A program made the translations under genes and the position numbers. From assembly GCF_024139115.2 (NCBI RefSeq), contig NC_085140.1:418202283-418266282 (forward strand): 64,000 bases of DNA, read 5' to 3'. The stretch comes from Armigeres subalbatus. Its lineage: Eukaryota; Arthropoda; Insecta; Diptera; Culicidae. Positions 20,513 through 31,556 of this stretch are shown here, piece after piece. The notes below the pieces were generated by a model, which saw only the letters and a program-made list of their open reading frames with translations, was not told the DNA's origin and ran no database searches. The stretch's first letter is position 1. Every line of letters starts with the position of its first letter.

Positions 20513-21245
20513 TTACAGTAGTCCCAAAGGCCACGTTGACTGCCTAAGCGCTTTTTCTTTATACTTCCAGTCTATTCCAATCTTGAAGGAAACATATCGT
20601 AGGTTTTCTAAATTACTCCAACTCGGTACAAGCTTAACTACGTCGGGTAGATCACTTGATTTCAGGCAGTTTGTAACCATTTCACGCATTACATCTGACG
20701 ACACGTTCTTCGCAACTCTTGTAAAATACATCCAAAATCGTTTGGATCCGGTGGACAAGGTTTCAGCGTTAGATCCTTTAAATAATTATGTTGAATCATA
20801 ATAGCTTCCATGAGGTGTAGATGTTTTCGGCATAACGACACTGTGATTGATCGGTTGGTAACCACTGTTTAGTGTTTGCTGCAGCTCACTAAAACTTTGC
20901 TTTATTACCGCCACTTCTGAACGTAGTTCACTCACGACGCTATCGATATTGCTTTTATATAGATCATCCTTCTCCTCCGTATTCGAATTATTCATTCCTG
21001 ATGCCGAGTGCTGCTTACGGAACGAGGAAAGATATTCTTTACACAACCATAGGACATTGTCAAAATCGACACATACTCGCCTCTGATATGTATTCATCTG
21101 CGTGCAGTTTAGATGATATTTAACACAGCATCCATCACAGACGATATACTCATCCATTCTTCCGACGAAAAGAGAGCAAATACCGCAACCAGCAATGCCC
21201 ATTGTGAAACAGGAATGATGAGTGGTAATGACGGCGCAACAGCTA
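20513..21245 (-). pseudogene. Non-LTR retrotransposon ORF1 with PHD-like finger
   Basis: The minus-strand frame ending at 20786 has CGICSLFVGRMDEYIVCDGC, then CVKYHLNC and a later WLCKEY: spaced Cys pairs with a His, as in PHD fingers reported in ORF1 of CR1-group elements. A polar, heptad-like segment (LRSEVAVIKQSFSELQQTL) follows, then a frame break. The second frame (20758-20513) carries FWMYFTRVAKNVSS, DVVKLVP and YVSFKIGID, the C-terminal ORF1 region that also occurs at 63095-63500. Frame breaks make it a pseudogene. The 1.57-kb element at 21248 adjoins its 5' end. Confidence 0.7.
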
Positions 21246-21247
21246 TA

Positions 21248-22821
21248 GGGGAAACTGGACACACGTGATCCCCGGGGACACATGATCCCCCCCTGTTTTC
21301 TCGAAACCTAATAAAAATTTTATATCACTGATATGTAAAAACAGATCCGTTCGACAGCTAATTGAATCTGAGTAACATTTGATGTTAGTTCCTTTATGTA
21401 TATGGGTTTTAGAAAGGTTTTATTATTTTGGCGTTCTCAATTCTTTTTTTCTGCAAAGGTGAAAAGTTTAATAACTTTGAATATATCCAACCAAAACGTG
21501 TCAAATTTTTACTGGACGTAGTTTTATTATTGCAGAATGGAATAAACCCATTAAATTGGTTATTTTCCATTTCACAATGAATGGAGACATAAACTAAGAC
21601 AAATACTCAACATGGACACACTTGATCCCCAACAGTTTGGACACACTTGATCCCGATATTGCATATATTAAGGCGTTTGTTGTATGCTATTGCATTTGCA
21701 TATTATTGTATTACATGCAACTAATTGATATGTTATAATTATTTTCTGGTTTAAAAGTTTAAATAGATTTATTTACTTCCTTCAATTTTATCATCCACAC
21801 ACACGCGTATTTGAGGTTGCCTAAAGTTTTATCACATTAGATTGAATGAAGTTTTGAAAACTGTTAGATCTACTATTCAAATGTACTTTCTCTTTTAAAT
21901 AGGGTAAGTTTATTTAGAATCATTATTTTCCTCTATGTCTTCCTAAAGAGCTTCTAACAATAGGCTAATCCCACCGCTTCTATTCAGTATTTTAAAAGAA
22001 ATCGCATTTGTGTACTTATAATATTCACGTAAATATGTTTCAAGCATGCGTGACAGTACTACATTGATGTATGAAGCCACCAGCCTGGTATGATCACGTT
22101 CGTGGTATTGGTAGTAGTCTGGCGACCGCGATGCATCACAGACCTTTTTTGTTGGTTCCGAAATAGGCACTCTGAGATATTTACCACTGGCCATAGGCTT
22201 TGAAGTGCGGCTGATTTTCAAAATTAGAAACAGGATAATTAAATTTTAAAACAACAAAGAAACATATATCTAAATTCATGTATCGATCATCCAGTTTAGG
22301 TATTATAACTGTATCAGCCACACACGGAGATCCTCTTGAAAACAGCATGGTTGTCGCATCTGCCTTTCAGTGGAGTGGATTGATTGCATAAATAATCATC
22401 AGCATGCCAACTTTGCTAATAATTGTCACTGTTATTCTATGCGAGAACCAAAATACTTGCCTTACTTAATACCAACTATATTTTTACGTTAGACTATGAA
22501 AAATTGTTGGGATTTGAAAATAAAATAATTTGGCCTTTCATCACACTTGAAAGAACCTGAATATGTTCAGCTCATAAAGGGATCAATTCGCCCTGATATG
22601 GGGATCAAGTCTCCCGCAAGTTTTGAAAATGTCAAATTTTCTATCTTTTAGAAAAATCGATTTTTTGATAACTTTCATGAAAAAATAATTTCTTCCAATG
22701 ATGTTTTTGAATAACTAAATAAATTTTTCATCAAGTCCATCATAAATCAAATAAATTTAGGCATTTTACATCGAGAACCATCCGAAACAAAAAGTGGGGA
22801 TCATGTGTGTCCAGTCTCCCC
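21248..22821. mobile_element. TA-flanked DNA element, 1.57 kb, ends GGGGAAACTGG
   Basis: Ends GGGGAAACTGGACACACGTG and, inverted, GGGGAGACTGGACACACATG, continuing in ATCCCC. TA lies on both sides (21246-21247, 22822-22823). Words of the type GGACACACTTGATCCC recur inside (near 21276, 21613, 21638 and, inverted, 22581), giving subterminal repeats like those of the other TA-flanked elements here. One internal minus-strand frame (21943-22221) might be a transposase remnant. It adjoins the ORF1 pseudogene, probably having landed in its 5' region. Confidence 0.75.
21943..22221 (-). CDS. Unrecognised 92-aa ORF inside DNA element
   Basis: The frame encodes 92 residues with a balanced composition and a charged middle (DYYQYHERDHTRLVASYINV). 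It is the only non-repetitive open frame of the 1.57-kb element, so a transposase or accessory remnant is possible. No catalytic triad or DNA-binding motif is recognised. The upstream minus-strand sequence is AT-rich and shows no continuing frame. Confidence 0.2.
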   Translation of the reverse strand: MKISRTSKPMASGKYLRVPISEPTKKVCDASRSPDYYQYHERDHTRLVASYINVVLSRMLETYLREYYKYTNAISFKILNRSGGISLLLEAL

Positions 22822-22823
22822 TA

Positions 22824-25800
22824 CGGATAGAATTTTGCACGATCGTTGGTTTCTAATTTACAACTTTGTCAACGATATAACACGCTAGTGACCTATATCA
22901 TCAGAATCAGCTTCAGATAATCTGTCTAATTATATGCATATCACGAATTTACGAGTTATCGATATTCAATTGCAAGTAAACAAACTATTGGCGAATAAAC
23001 ACGAAATGCACGCAATTCCACGGCACACACGTCATCATTCTACAAGTACAAGTACAAAGTACAAATCGCTTAGTGACGGCAAAAAGATTGATCGCAACGA
23101 TTGCTCCAACGCCTACCTTGTAGTCGTGTCTTGTACACAACCCTTCTGATTTTTTTTGTCGTCGTGCATGGCCATTTTGCTATATCTTTGATAAAGGCTA
23201 TTTGGTGCTAGCTTTTACCAATTTATTGCGTCTGAAAGCCTGATTTTTATATCAAAACATTATCAATTTCTCATCTTCAAAATATTTAAGAAATCCTACA
23301 TACGTACGATGACAGGAAATTCATCGGAGGTTATGGAAAATATATCGGATCTTGACCACTATGACGTCCGTCGATCAGCAGGTTGCAGTCTGACGAGCCA
23401 CTCTGTACCTGGTGTAGCGGCAGAAGAAGTTACTTTAGGGCTAAAAATCTTTTTAATAAAGTCAAAAAAACTTTTTTCCAGGTCACCAGAGTGTACTAAC
23501 ATTGATAGGAGATTTTAATAATGTTGGATACTAAATGATTTACAATCAAATCAATCACCAATTTGTCCTTGAGGTTCACCGTCTTGATGTTTACAGCATC
23601 ATGCGACTCCAAGCCGACAAGGTTGATCTTTAGCGGTACTACGTCACACCGGACAGGCATCAACTTTAATGTTTTGAGAAGTTGTCCCCGTTGTGGTGGA
23701 CATCCCCGCATTGGCTCGTTGGATATAGTCATACCTCCAGCAATCGAACGCAACCAAAGCTATTTCCAACATCCCGAGAAGAAGAAAAAAAAAGCCACAC
23801 ACATACCGCCCATGGTGGTGACGGCGAGGCACACCTTATCACTCTGGACATCTTAATTAATTATGTTGTACTACTCTAGTTTTCGGGTTCCTCGCTTTCA
23901 TCGCCGTCGTCTTCGTCGTCGGTCAACTAGCGGCGTAGCGGTCGGTGGTCTCTGATGGCCTCCATCGGTGAAAGAGGCCACGAGAAAGAGATATACAAGC
24001 CGACAGCAGCAATAACAGCGACAGTTGAACATATCAATTTGAAATAAAGCGCGCTGCTAGTGACCATGTGTTTAGGCTTAATTATCTCCTTGAGCGCGTC
24101 CAGTCTTTGCCTTGCCGCTGTCGGTGGGTTGGGTGGTACGGTGGCGCTTCCAACGGCCTTTAGGGCCTTGTGTGACCGTGTATAATTAATTAATTATTAA
24201 TTAAGCCCAGGGTGCTGCGTATGAGGAGTTTTGCGCAAGTAGCTACCCTTCGTTGCATCGGCAGCTCCGAAGAAAACGGTTCGATCGTTCCAATTTTCCA
24301 CGCAGCATAATGAGCAAAATTACAACCAGAAGAGCCTTCATGCTGCAGCGGAAAGGGCCTGTCTGTTATCGTGTTTAAATGTTTTATTGCCGGTTTATCG
24401 TGATAATTTATTATGGTAAAACAATCCTTTCTTTTTCGTCTGCTTTGGCCTACACCTTTTGGACCGCATTCGGGCCGTTGCTTTCTCCAGAGTGTTGGCG
24501 GTGTGTGGGAAAAGTAGCAACAGAGGGTCCAAATATTTCGGTAGCAAAAGGCAAACAGTGGAAGCAATAAAAAATAGTTAAAATTGTTGTGCGGGATGTC
24601 CGCCGAAAAGGAAGTTCCACAGATCATTAACGGATTATAACACCTGCCACGGTACAACTATGTAGACCGAATCTCTGTTCGGAGGTAAATTTTGATGATG
24701 AATTAGATGATTTTCTCTGCATAGTGAATCAATGAAAAACGTGCAACAATACAAGAAACATTTGCAATTGGTTCCTAATAAACGAAGCCAGGCTTAAGTT
24801 TAACTCTCCTAATAACAGTTATTGGAGTCACTGTGAATGTGATGCAATTAACAGTCTATAAATCAAGTCGTTTGTAACTTCGTTTGTTAGCAGATTAAAT
24901 GTTAGAAACCAGACTGAATTTGAGTTACAGTCCCTGTTAATTGCCCAAAGATACTACCTGCATGTCATTGATAAAACAAGTTTACGCAGCCACCTATAGG
25001 CGCTTTCCTGCTGTGCCCACCTTGCCGAACAACTTTTATAAAGTGTCTACCACAAACGACTTAATTACATATAATTTCCAGTCGCAGTAAGTTGCAGTAG
25101 ACATGCTTTATTATTTTCTTTCAATTTTATAAAAAAATGCGTCATACTTTACAGGTTACCAAAAACGGGTTTCCGAATCGGGCTGACTCATTCCAATTTC
25201 CATCGTTCAGAAGAAATCTTAATTGGACAATGAATAACGACCAAGCAAAATTATTTAAATTTACATATATCCAATTTTCGGTTAATTTTAATACATCGAA
25301 TCGCATAAATTGCGATTACTAATAAATCGAGATCTCGTTCTTCGATTCTTCTGCTGTGAAGAGGCAATCGAACCGAAGTATAGTTTGTCGCCAAATATGA
25401 AAAACCGGGCGCGCAGATGTCCGAATAGGAAATTGAAAGACAATCATATATTTTATTCGTGTCCCCGCCGCTTAGGTGCACTTGAACGGGGCTGGGTGGA
25501 CATTCGATCCAGAATACCCCAAGTCAAAACACGGCGAAGAAGATATTCAAATACTATACAATAAATTCGAGATTGAATAAAAGCGAATTCATTAAATCAT
25601 ACTTCCGATTGGCAAAAGGATTCGAATTTCGCTGGGGAGGTCTTTCACACACAGATACGTTCCAGTGAGTGTTTCGCAGAGTGGACCAAATTTAAAATTT
25701 ATCGTCCCGATTGACCCAGATATTTATGTGGCAAGGTGCTATGTCCTCGCGGAACCAGCAACCGGTGTAAAAGTTTCACTTCCTTGGACTTGAATTATCA

Positions 25801-27368
25801 TAATTTTATGCTGCAAAATTCCCACTTCGAGTGGCAATTTTAAGACCCCTCACGCACTGATATTGGGCCACAATGTAAGCCCTACCAGTTTGTTGTCAGT
25901 CAAGCACGCCAATATGGATCCTGTGTTTTCCTGGTCGGGTGGTTCTGGGGAAAGTGGACTAAAAGGGTGGTCAGACGTTGAAAATAATTTGCAGGGGCAG
26001 ATAATATTTGGGCAAGCGATGTAAATATCATTTGATTATGATGATCAAACAGCTGTAAATGGGGATAAATCCTGTTTTTTGCTATGCTTGTAGCTACGCA
26101 GTTTAAACAGTTTTGGCTACAATTTCATCATGGCACATTTTCTAGACTTGTAGTCTTTCGATCTTATGTTTTTGACATCTTCGGAGGTGCATATTGCCAC
26201 ATAAACCCCCAAAACGTAATTGGCTCATCGATGGTCACTGCTGCCGCCGCCGATAATAATTGTTCGCAATTACGATCGATTTAACAACGATATGCGCACA
26301 CGGTGGTGGTGGCGTGGATGCATCTTTCGCCTTGTCTCGCTTGCGCTCGCTCACTTTCGGTATTTAATTATAGCAGTAATTGGGCTCGGCTGTTTCATAG
26401 CCACTCCGACAAAAGAGACACGACACTGCACGGTTACGGTTCACCGAAAACATAAATGGAGACGAATTTAAAACCGATACGATAATCATAAAAATGGGAT
26501 CCATTATGGTTTACCGATATGTTCTATACCTTTCTTGCTTCAAGAATAGAGTAGTTTTTATCGATGTAAGTATATGAAAAATTCGTAGATTGTCTGGAAG
26601 TAGTTTTGCTCTAATTTTGTGACACGTATATTAATCCTCAGATATTGAAGACATCTTTTTGGACACTTTGAGGCATCTCTGAGCACAAAATAAAAATTGA
26701 TAAGAATTGTACCGCGACGCAAGTAAGGTTCAATCTCGCCGAGGGTGAATGTATTCAAGATCACATATTTTATCCGGAGGAGTTTCCATATCGTGGGTAA
26801 TAATTGGAATTGTATCAATTATGATGATGATGATTATGGCGATGGTCACCACAGTTTTTTACGACCTGTTTGTGGTAAGTCGGGCTGGGCGTGCCTATCG
26901 AAATTCGCTAAAACATCTGTCTGGAAGCACCCTGGGGTGATTTGGAAAGACAGCTATTGCGAATATTGGACGAGATAAAAAATGCTTTCAAGGGCCTTAT
27001 GGGAAGAGAAAACACTGTGGACGAATCATTACTTTACTTTTTTCAGTTAATCATATAAGATTCTTGATGCATTTGCGAGTTGAAAATGATTATGTTAAAA
27101 AAAAATAGAATTTAAAAAGCCTTACACACGGGTGCATTTTTAACAAAAATAAAATATGCTATTTATTCAACTAAAATAAATTATGCTCGTCATTCACCTT
27201 GTGTATATGTCTAGCACTCTTCAAATGACACCAATAATAAGATTTGGTCAAGAGTCTCGTAGAATGAAATTTGATGTTTTTTTTTCTAAACGGACACAGA
27301 TTTTCGTACACTTTTAGTTTGAAAATTAAACAAATCTACCAAGATTTTTCACGTTTTCGTGAATATAA
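22824..27368. other. Mostly unique DNA, no gene recognised
   Basis: GC-richer blocks alternate with AT-rich DNA: about 23300-24190, 24380-24620 and 25860-26480. An AT palindrome, TAATTAATTAATTATTAATTA, sits near 24183, and an ATG-triplet run at about 26821. The minus strand at 23832-23496 has two overlapping frames in different phases: one starts with a hydrophobic, signal-like stretch (CGFFFLLLGMLEIALVAF) and the other continues with PLKINLVGLESHDAVNIKTV. This could be a frameshifted secreted-protein fragment, but I cannot name it. The other frames look random. Confidence 0.35.
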
Positions 27369-30300
27369 AAGCCTTCTCGAAAGCCTTCTTTCAAGAGGCT
27401 CGGAAGCTTTCTTTCAAGAGGCTCGGAAGCCTTATTTTAGGAGACTCGGAAGGGCGTTCTTTCAAGAGGCTCGGAAGCCTCCTTTCAAAAGGCTCGAAAC
27501 CCTCCTTTCAAGAGGCTCGGAAGCCTCCCTTCAAGAGGCTCGGAAGCTTTCTTTCAAGAGGCTCGGAAGCCTTCTTTCCAGAGGCAAGGAAGCCTCGTTT
27601 CAAGAGGCAAGGAAGCCTCCTTTCAAGAAGCTCGGAAGCCTCCTTTCAAGAGGCTCGGAAGCCTCCTTTTCAAGAGGCTCGGAAGCCTCCTTTTCAAGAG
27701 GCTCGGAAGCCTCCTTTTCAAGAGGCTCGGAAGCCTCCTTTTCAAGAGGCTCGGAAGCCTCCTTTTCAAGAGGCTCGGAAGCCTCCTTTTCAAGAGGCTC
27801 GGAAGCCTCCTTTTCAAGAGGCTCGGAAGCCTCCTTTTCAAGAGGCTCGGAAGCCTCCTTTCAAGAGGCTCGGAAGCCTCCTTTTCAAGAGGCTCGGAAG
27901 CCTCCTTTTCAAGAGGCCTGAAGCCTCCTTTTCCAGACGCTCAGCAGCCTCCTTTCAAGAGGCTCGAAGCCTCCTTTTTCAAGAGGCTCAGAAGCCTCCT
28001 TTCAAGAGGCCTGGAAGCCTCCTTCAAGAGGCTGGAAGCCTCCTTTCAAGAGGCCTCAAGCCTCCTTTTCAAGAGGCCTGAAGCCTCCTTTCAAGAGGCC
28101 TGGAAGCCTCCTTTTCAAGAGGCCTGGAAGCCTCCTTTCAAGAGGCTCGAAGCCTCCTTTTCAAGAGGCCTGGAAGCCTCCTTTTCAAGAGGCTCGAAGC
28201 CTCCTTTCAAGAGGCCTGGAAGCCTCCTTTTCAAGAGGCTCAAGCCTCCTTTCAAGAGGCTCGGAAGCCTCCTTTTTTGAAGAGGCTCAGGAGCCTCCTT
28301 TTTCAAAGCGGCTGAGAATCCTCCTTTCAAGAGGCCCGGAAGCCTCCTTTCAAGAGGCCCGGAAGCCTCCTTTCAAGAGGCCCGGAAGCCTCCTTTCAAG
28401 AGGCTGGAAGCCTCCTTTCAAGAGGCTCAAGCCTCCTTTCAAGAGGCTCGGAAGCCTCCTTTCAAGAGGCTCAGAAGCCTCCTTTCAAGAGGCCTGGAAG
28501 CCTCCTTTCAAGAGGCTCGGAAGCCTCCTTTCAAGAGGCTCAGAAGCCTCCTTTCAAGAGGCTCAGGAAGCCTCCTTTCAAGAGGCCTGGAAGCCTCCTT
28601 TCAAGAGGCTCGGAAGCCTCCTTTCAAGAGGCCTGGAAGCCTCCTTTCAAGAGGCCTGGAAGCCTCCTTTCAAGAGGCTCCAGCCTCCTTTCAAGAGGCT
28701 CAGAAGCCTCCTTTCAAGAGGCTCAGAAGCCTCCTTTCAAGAGGCCTGGAAGCCTCCTTTCAAGAGGCTCAAGCCTCCTTTCAAGAGGCTCAAGCCTCCT
28801 TTCAAGAGGCCTGGAAGCCTCCTTTCAAGAGGCTCAGGAAGCCTCCTTTCAAGAGGCTCAGAGCCTCCTTCAAGAGGCTCAGGAAGCCTCCTTTCAAGAG
28901 GCCAGGAAGCCTCCTTTCAAGAGGCCTGGAAGCCTCCTTCAAGAGGCTCAGAAGCCTCCTTTCAAGAGGCCTGGAAGCCTCCTTTCAAGAGGCTCAGGAA
29001 GCCTCCTTCAAGAGGCTCAGAAGCCTCCTTTCAAGAGGCTCGGAAGCCTCCTTTCAAGAGGCTCAGCCTCCTTTCAAGAGGCTCCAAGCCTCCTTTCAAG
29101 AGGCTCAGAAGCCTCCTTTCAAGAGGCCTCAAGCCTCCTTCAAGAGGCCTGGAAGCCTCCTTTCAAGAGGCTGGAAGCCTCCTTTCAAGAGGCTCAGGAA
29201 GCCTCCTTTCAAGAGGCTCAGAGCCTCCTTTCAAGAGGCTCGGAAGCCTCCCTTTCAAGAGGCCTCGAAGCCTCCTTCAAGAGGCTCGGAAGCCTCCTTT
29301 CAAGAGGCCTGGAAGCCTCCTTTCAAGAGGCTCAGAAGCCTCCTTTCAAGAGGCTCGGAAGCCTCCTTTCAAGAGGCTCAGCCTCCTTTCAAGAGGCTCA
29401 GGAAGCCTCCTTTCAAGAGGCTCAAGCCTCCTTCAAGAGGCTCCAGAAGCCTCCTTCAAGAGGCCTGGAAGCCTCCTTTCAAGAGGCCTGGAAGCCTCCT
29501 TCAAGAGGCTCAGAAGCCTCCTTTCAAGAGGCCCGGAAGCCTCCTTTCAAGAGGCTCAGAGCCTCCTTTCAAGAGGCCTGGAAGCCTCCTTTCAAGAGGC
29601 CTGGAAGCCTCCTTTCAAGAGGCTCAGAGCCTCCTTTCAAGAGGCTCAAGCCTCCTTTCAAGAGGCTCAGAAGCCTCCTTTCAAGAGGCTCAGGAAGCCT
29701 CCTTTCAAGAGGCTCCAGCCTCCTTTCAAGAGGCCTGGAAGCCTCCTTCAAGAGGCCTGGAAGCCTCCTTTCAAGAGGCTCAGAGCCTCCTTTCAAGAGG
29801 CCTGGAAGCCTCCTTTCAAGAGGCCTGGAAGCCTCCTTCAAGAGGCTCAGAAGCCTCCTTTCAAGAGGCCTGGAAGCCTCCTTTCAAGAGGCTCAAGCCT
29901 CCTTTCAAGAGGCTCCGGAAGCCTCCTTTCAAGAGGCTCAGGCCTCCTTTCAAGAGGCTCAGAGCCTCCTTTCAAGAGGCTCAGAAGCCTCCTTTCAAGA
30001 GGCCTCAAGCCTCCTTTCAAGAGGCCTGGAAGCCTCCTTCAAGAGGCCTGGAAGCCTCCTTTCAAGAGGCCCGGAAGCCTCCTTTCAAGAGGCTCGGAAG
30101 CCTCCTTTCAAGAGGCCTGGAAGCCTCCTTTCAAGAGGCCTGGAAGCCTCCTTCAAGAGGCTCAGGAAGCCTCCTTCAAGAGGCCTGGAAGCCTCCTTTC
30201 AAGAGGCCTGGAAGCCTCCTTTCAAGAGGCCTGGAAGCCTTCTTTCAAGGGGCCTAGAAGCCTCCTTTCAAGAGGCTCGGAAGCCTCCTTTCAAGAGGCT

Positions 30301-31556
30301 CAGAAGCCTCCTTTCAAGAGGCTCGGAAGCCTCCTTTCAAGAGGCCTGGAAGCCTCCTTTCAAGAGGCCTCAGAAGCCTCCTTTCAAGAGGCTCAGAAGC
30401 CTCCTTCAAGAGGCTCAGAAGCCTCCTTTCAAGAGGCCCGGAAGCCTCCTTTCAAGAGGCTCGGAAGCCTCCTTTCAAGAGGCTCAAGCCTCCTTTCAAG
30501 AGGCTCAGAGCCTCCTTTCAAGAGGCTCAAGCCTCCTTTCAAGAGGCCTGGAAGCCTCCTTCAAGAGGCTCGGAAGCCTCCTTTCAAGAGGCCTCAAGCC
30601 TCCTTCAAGAGGCCTGGAAGCCTCCTTTCAAGAGGCCCGGAAGCCTCCTTCAAGAGGCTCAGAGCCTCCTTTCAAGAGGCCTGGAAGCCTCCTTCAAGAG
30701 GCTCAGCCTCCTTTCAAGAGGCTCGGAAGCCTCCTTTCAAGAGGCTCTGGAAGCCTCCTTCAAGAGGCCTCAAGCCTCCTTCAAGAGGCTCAGGAAGCCT
30801 CCTTTCAAGAGGCCTGGAAGCCTCCTTTCAAGAGGCCTGGAAGCCTCCTTTCAAGAGGCTCAGGCCTCCTTTCAAGAGGCCCGGAAGCCTCCTTTCAAGA
30901 GGCCTGGAAGCCTCCTTTCAAGAGGCCCGGAAGCCTCCTTTCAAGAGGCTCAGCCTCCTTTCAAGAGGCCTCAAGCCTCCTTTCAAGAGGCCTGGAAGCC
31001 TCCTTTCAAGAGGCTCAGAAGCCTCCTTTCAAGAGGCCTGGAAGCCTCCTTCAAGAGCTCAGAAGCCTCCTTTCAAGAGGCTCAAGCCTCCTTTCAAGAG
31101 GCCTGGAAGCCTCCTTTCAAGAGGCCTGGAAGCCTCCTTTCAAGAGGCCTGGAAGCCACCTTTCAAGGGGCCTGGAAGCCTCCTTTCAAGAGGCCTGGAA
31201 GCCTCCTTTCAAGAGGCTCAGAAGCCTCCTTTCAAGAGGCTCGGAAGCCTCCTTTCAAGAGGCTCGGAAGCCTCCATTCAAGAGGCCTGGAAGCCTTCTT
31301 TCAAGAGGCCTGGAACCCTCCTTTCAAGAGGCCTGGAACCCTCCTTTCAAGAGGCTCGGAAGCCTCCTTTCAAGAGGCTCGGAAGCCTCCTTTCAAAAGG
31401 CTCGGAAGCCTCCTTTCAAAAGGCTCGGAAGCCTCCTTTCAAAAGGCTCGGAAGCCTCCTTTCAAGAGGCTCGGAAGCCTCCTTTCAAGAGGCTCGGAAG
31501 CCTCCTTTCAAGAGGCTCGGAAGCCTCCTTTCAAGAGGCTCGGAACCCTTTTTTTT
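27369..31556. repeat. Hairpin-unit minisatellite, array 1 (4.2 kb)
   Basis: About 180 head-to-tail units of 22-24 bp built on GAGGCTCGGAAGCCTC plus CTTTCAA. Each unit is a perfect hairpin: GAGGCT, loop CGGA, AGCCTC. Variants with GAGGCCTGGAAGCCTC keep most of the stem. At 27657-27857 eight or more identical 24-bp units follow one another; there the in-phase length yields artificial ORFs on both strands. Elsewhere length varies by 1-2 bp, breaking the phase. The right edge is a T-rich stretch at 31550. The same unit forms array 2 at 57515-60476. Confidence 0.95.

Noticed and set aside
27271..28081. Frames of 216 and 240 codons over hairpin array 1
   Set aside because: They follow 24-bp in-phase units, occur on both strands, and end where unit length changes.
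27369..31556. CRISPR-like array (short palindromic repeats)
   Set aside because: Units are contiguous with no unique spacers of constant length, and the context is eukaryotic repeat DNA.
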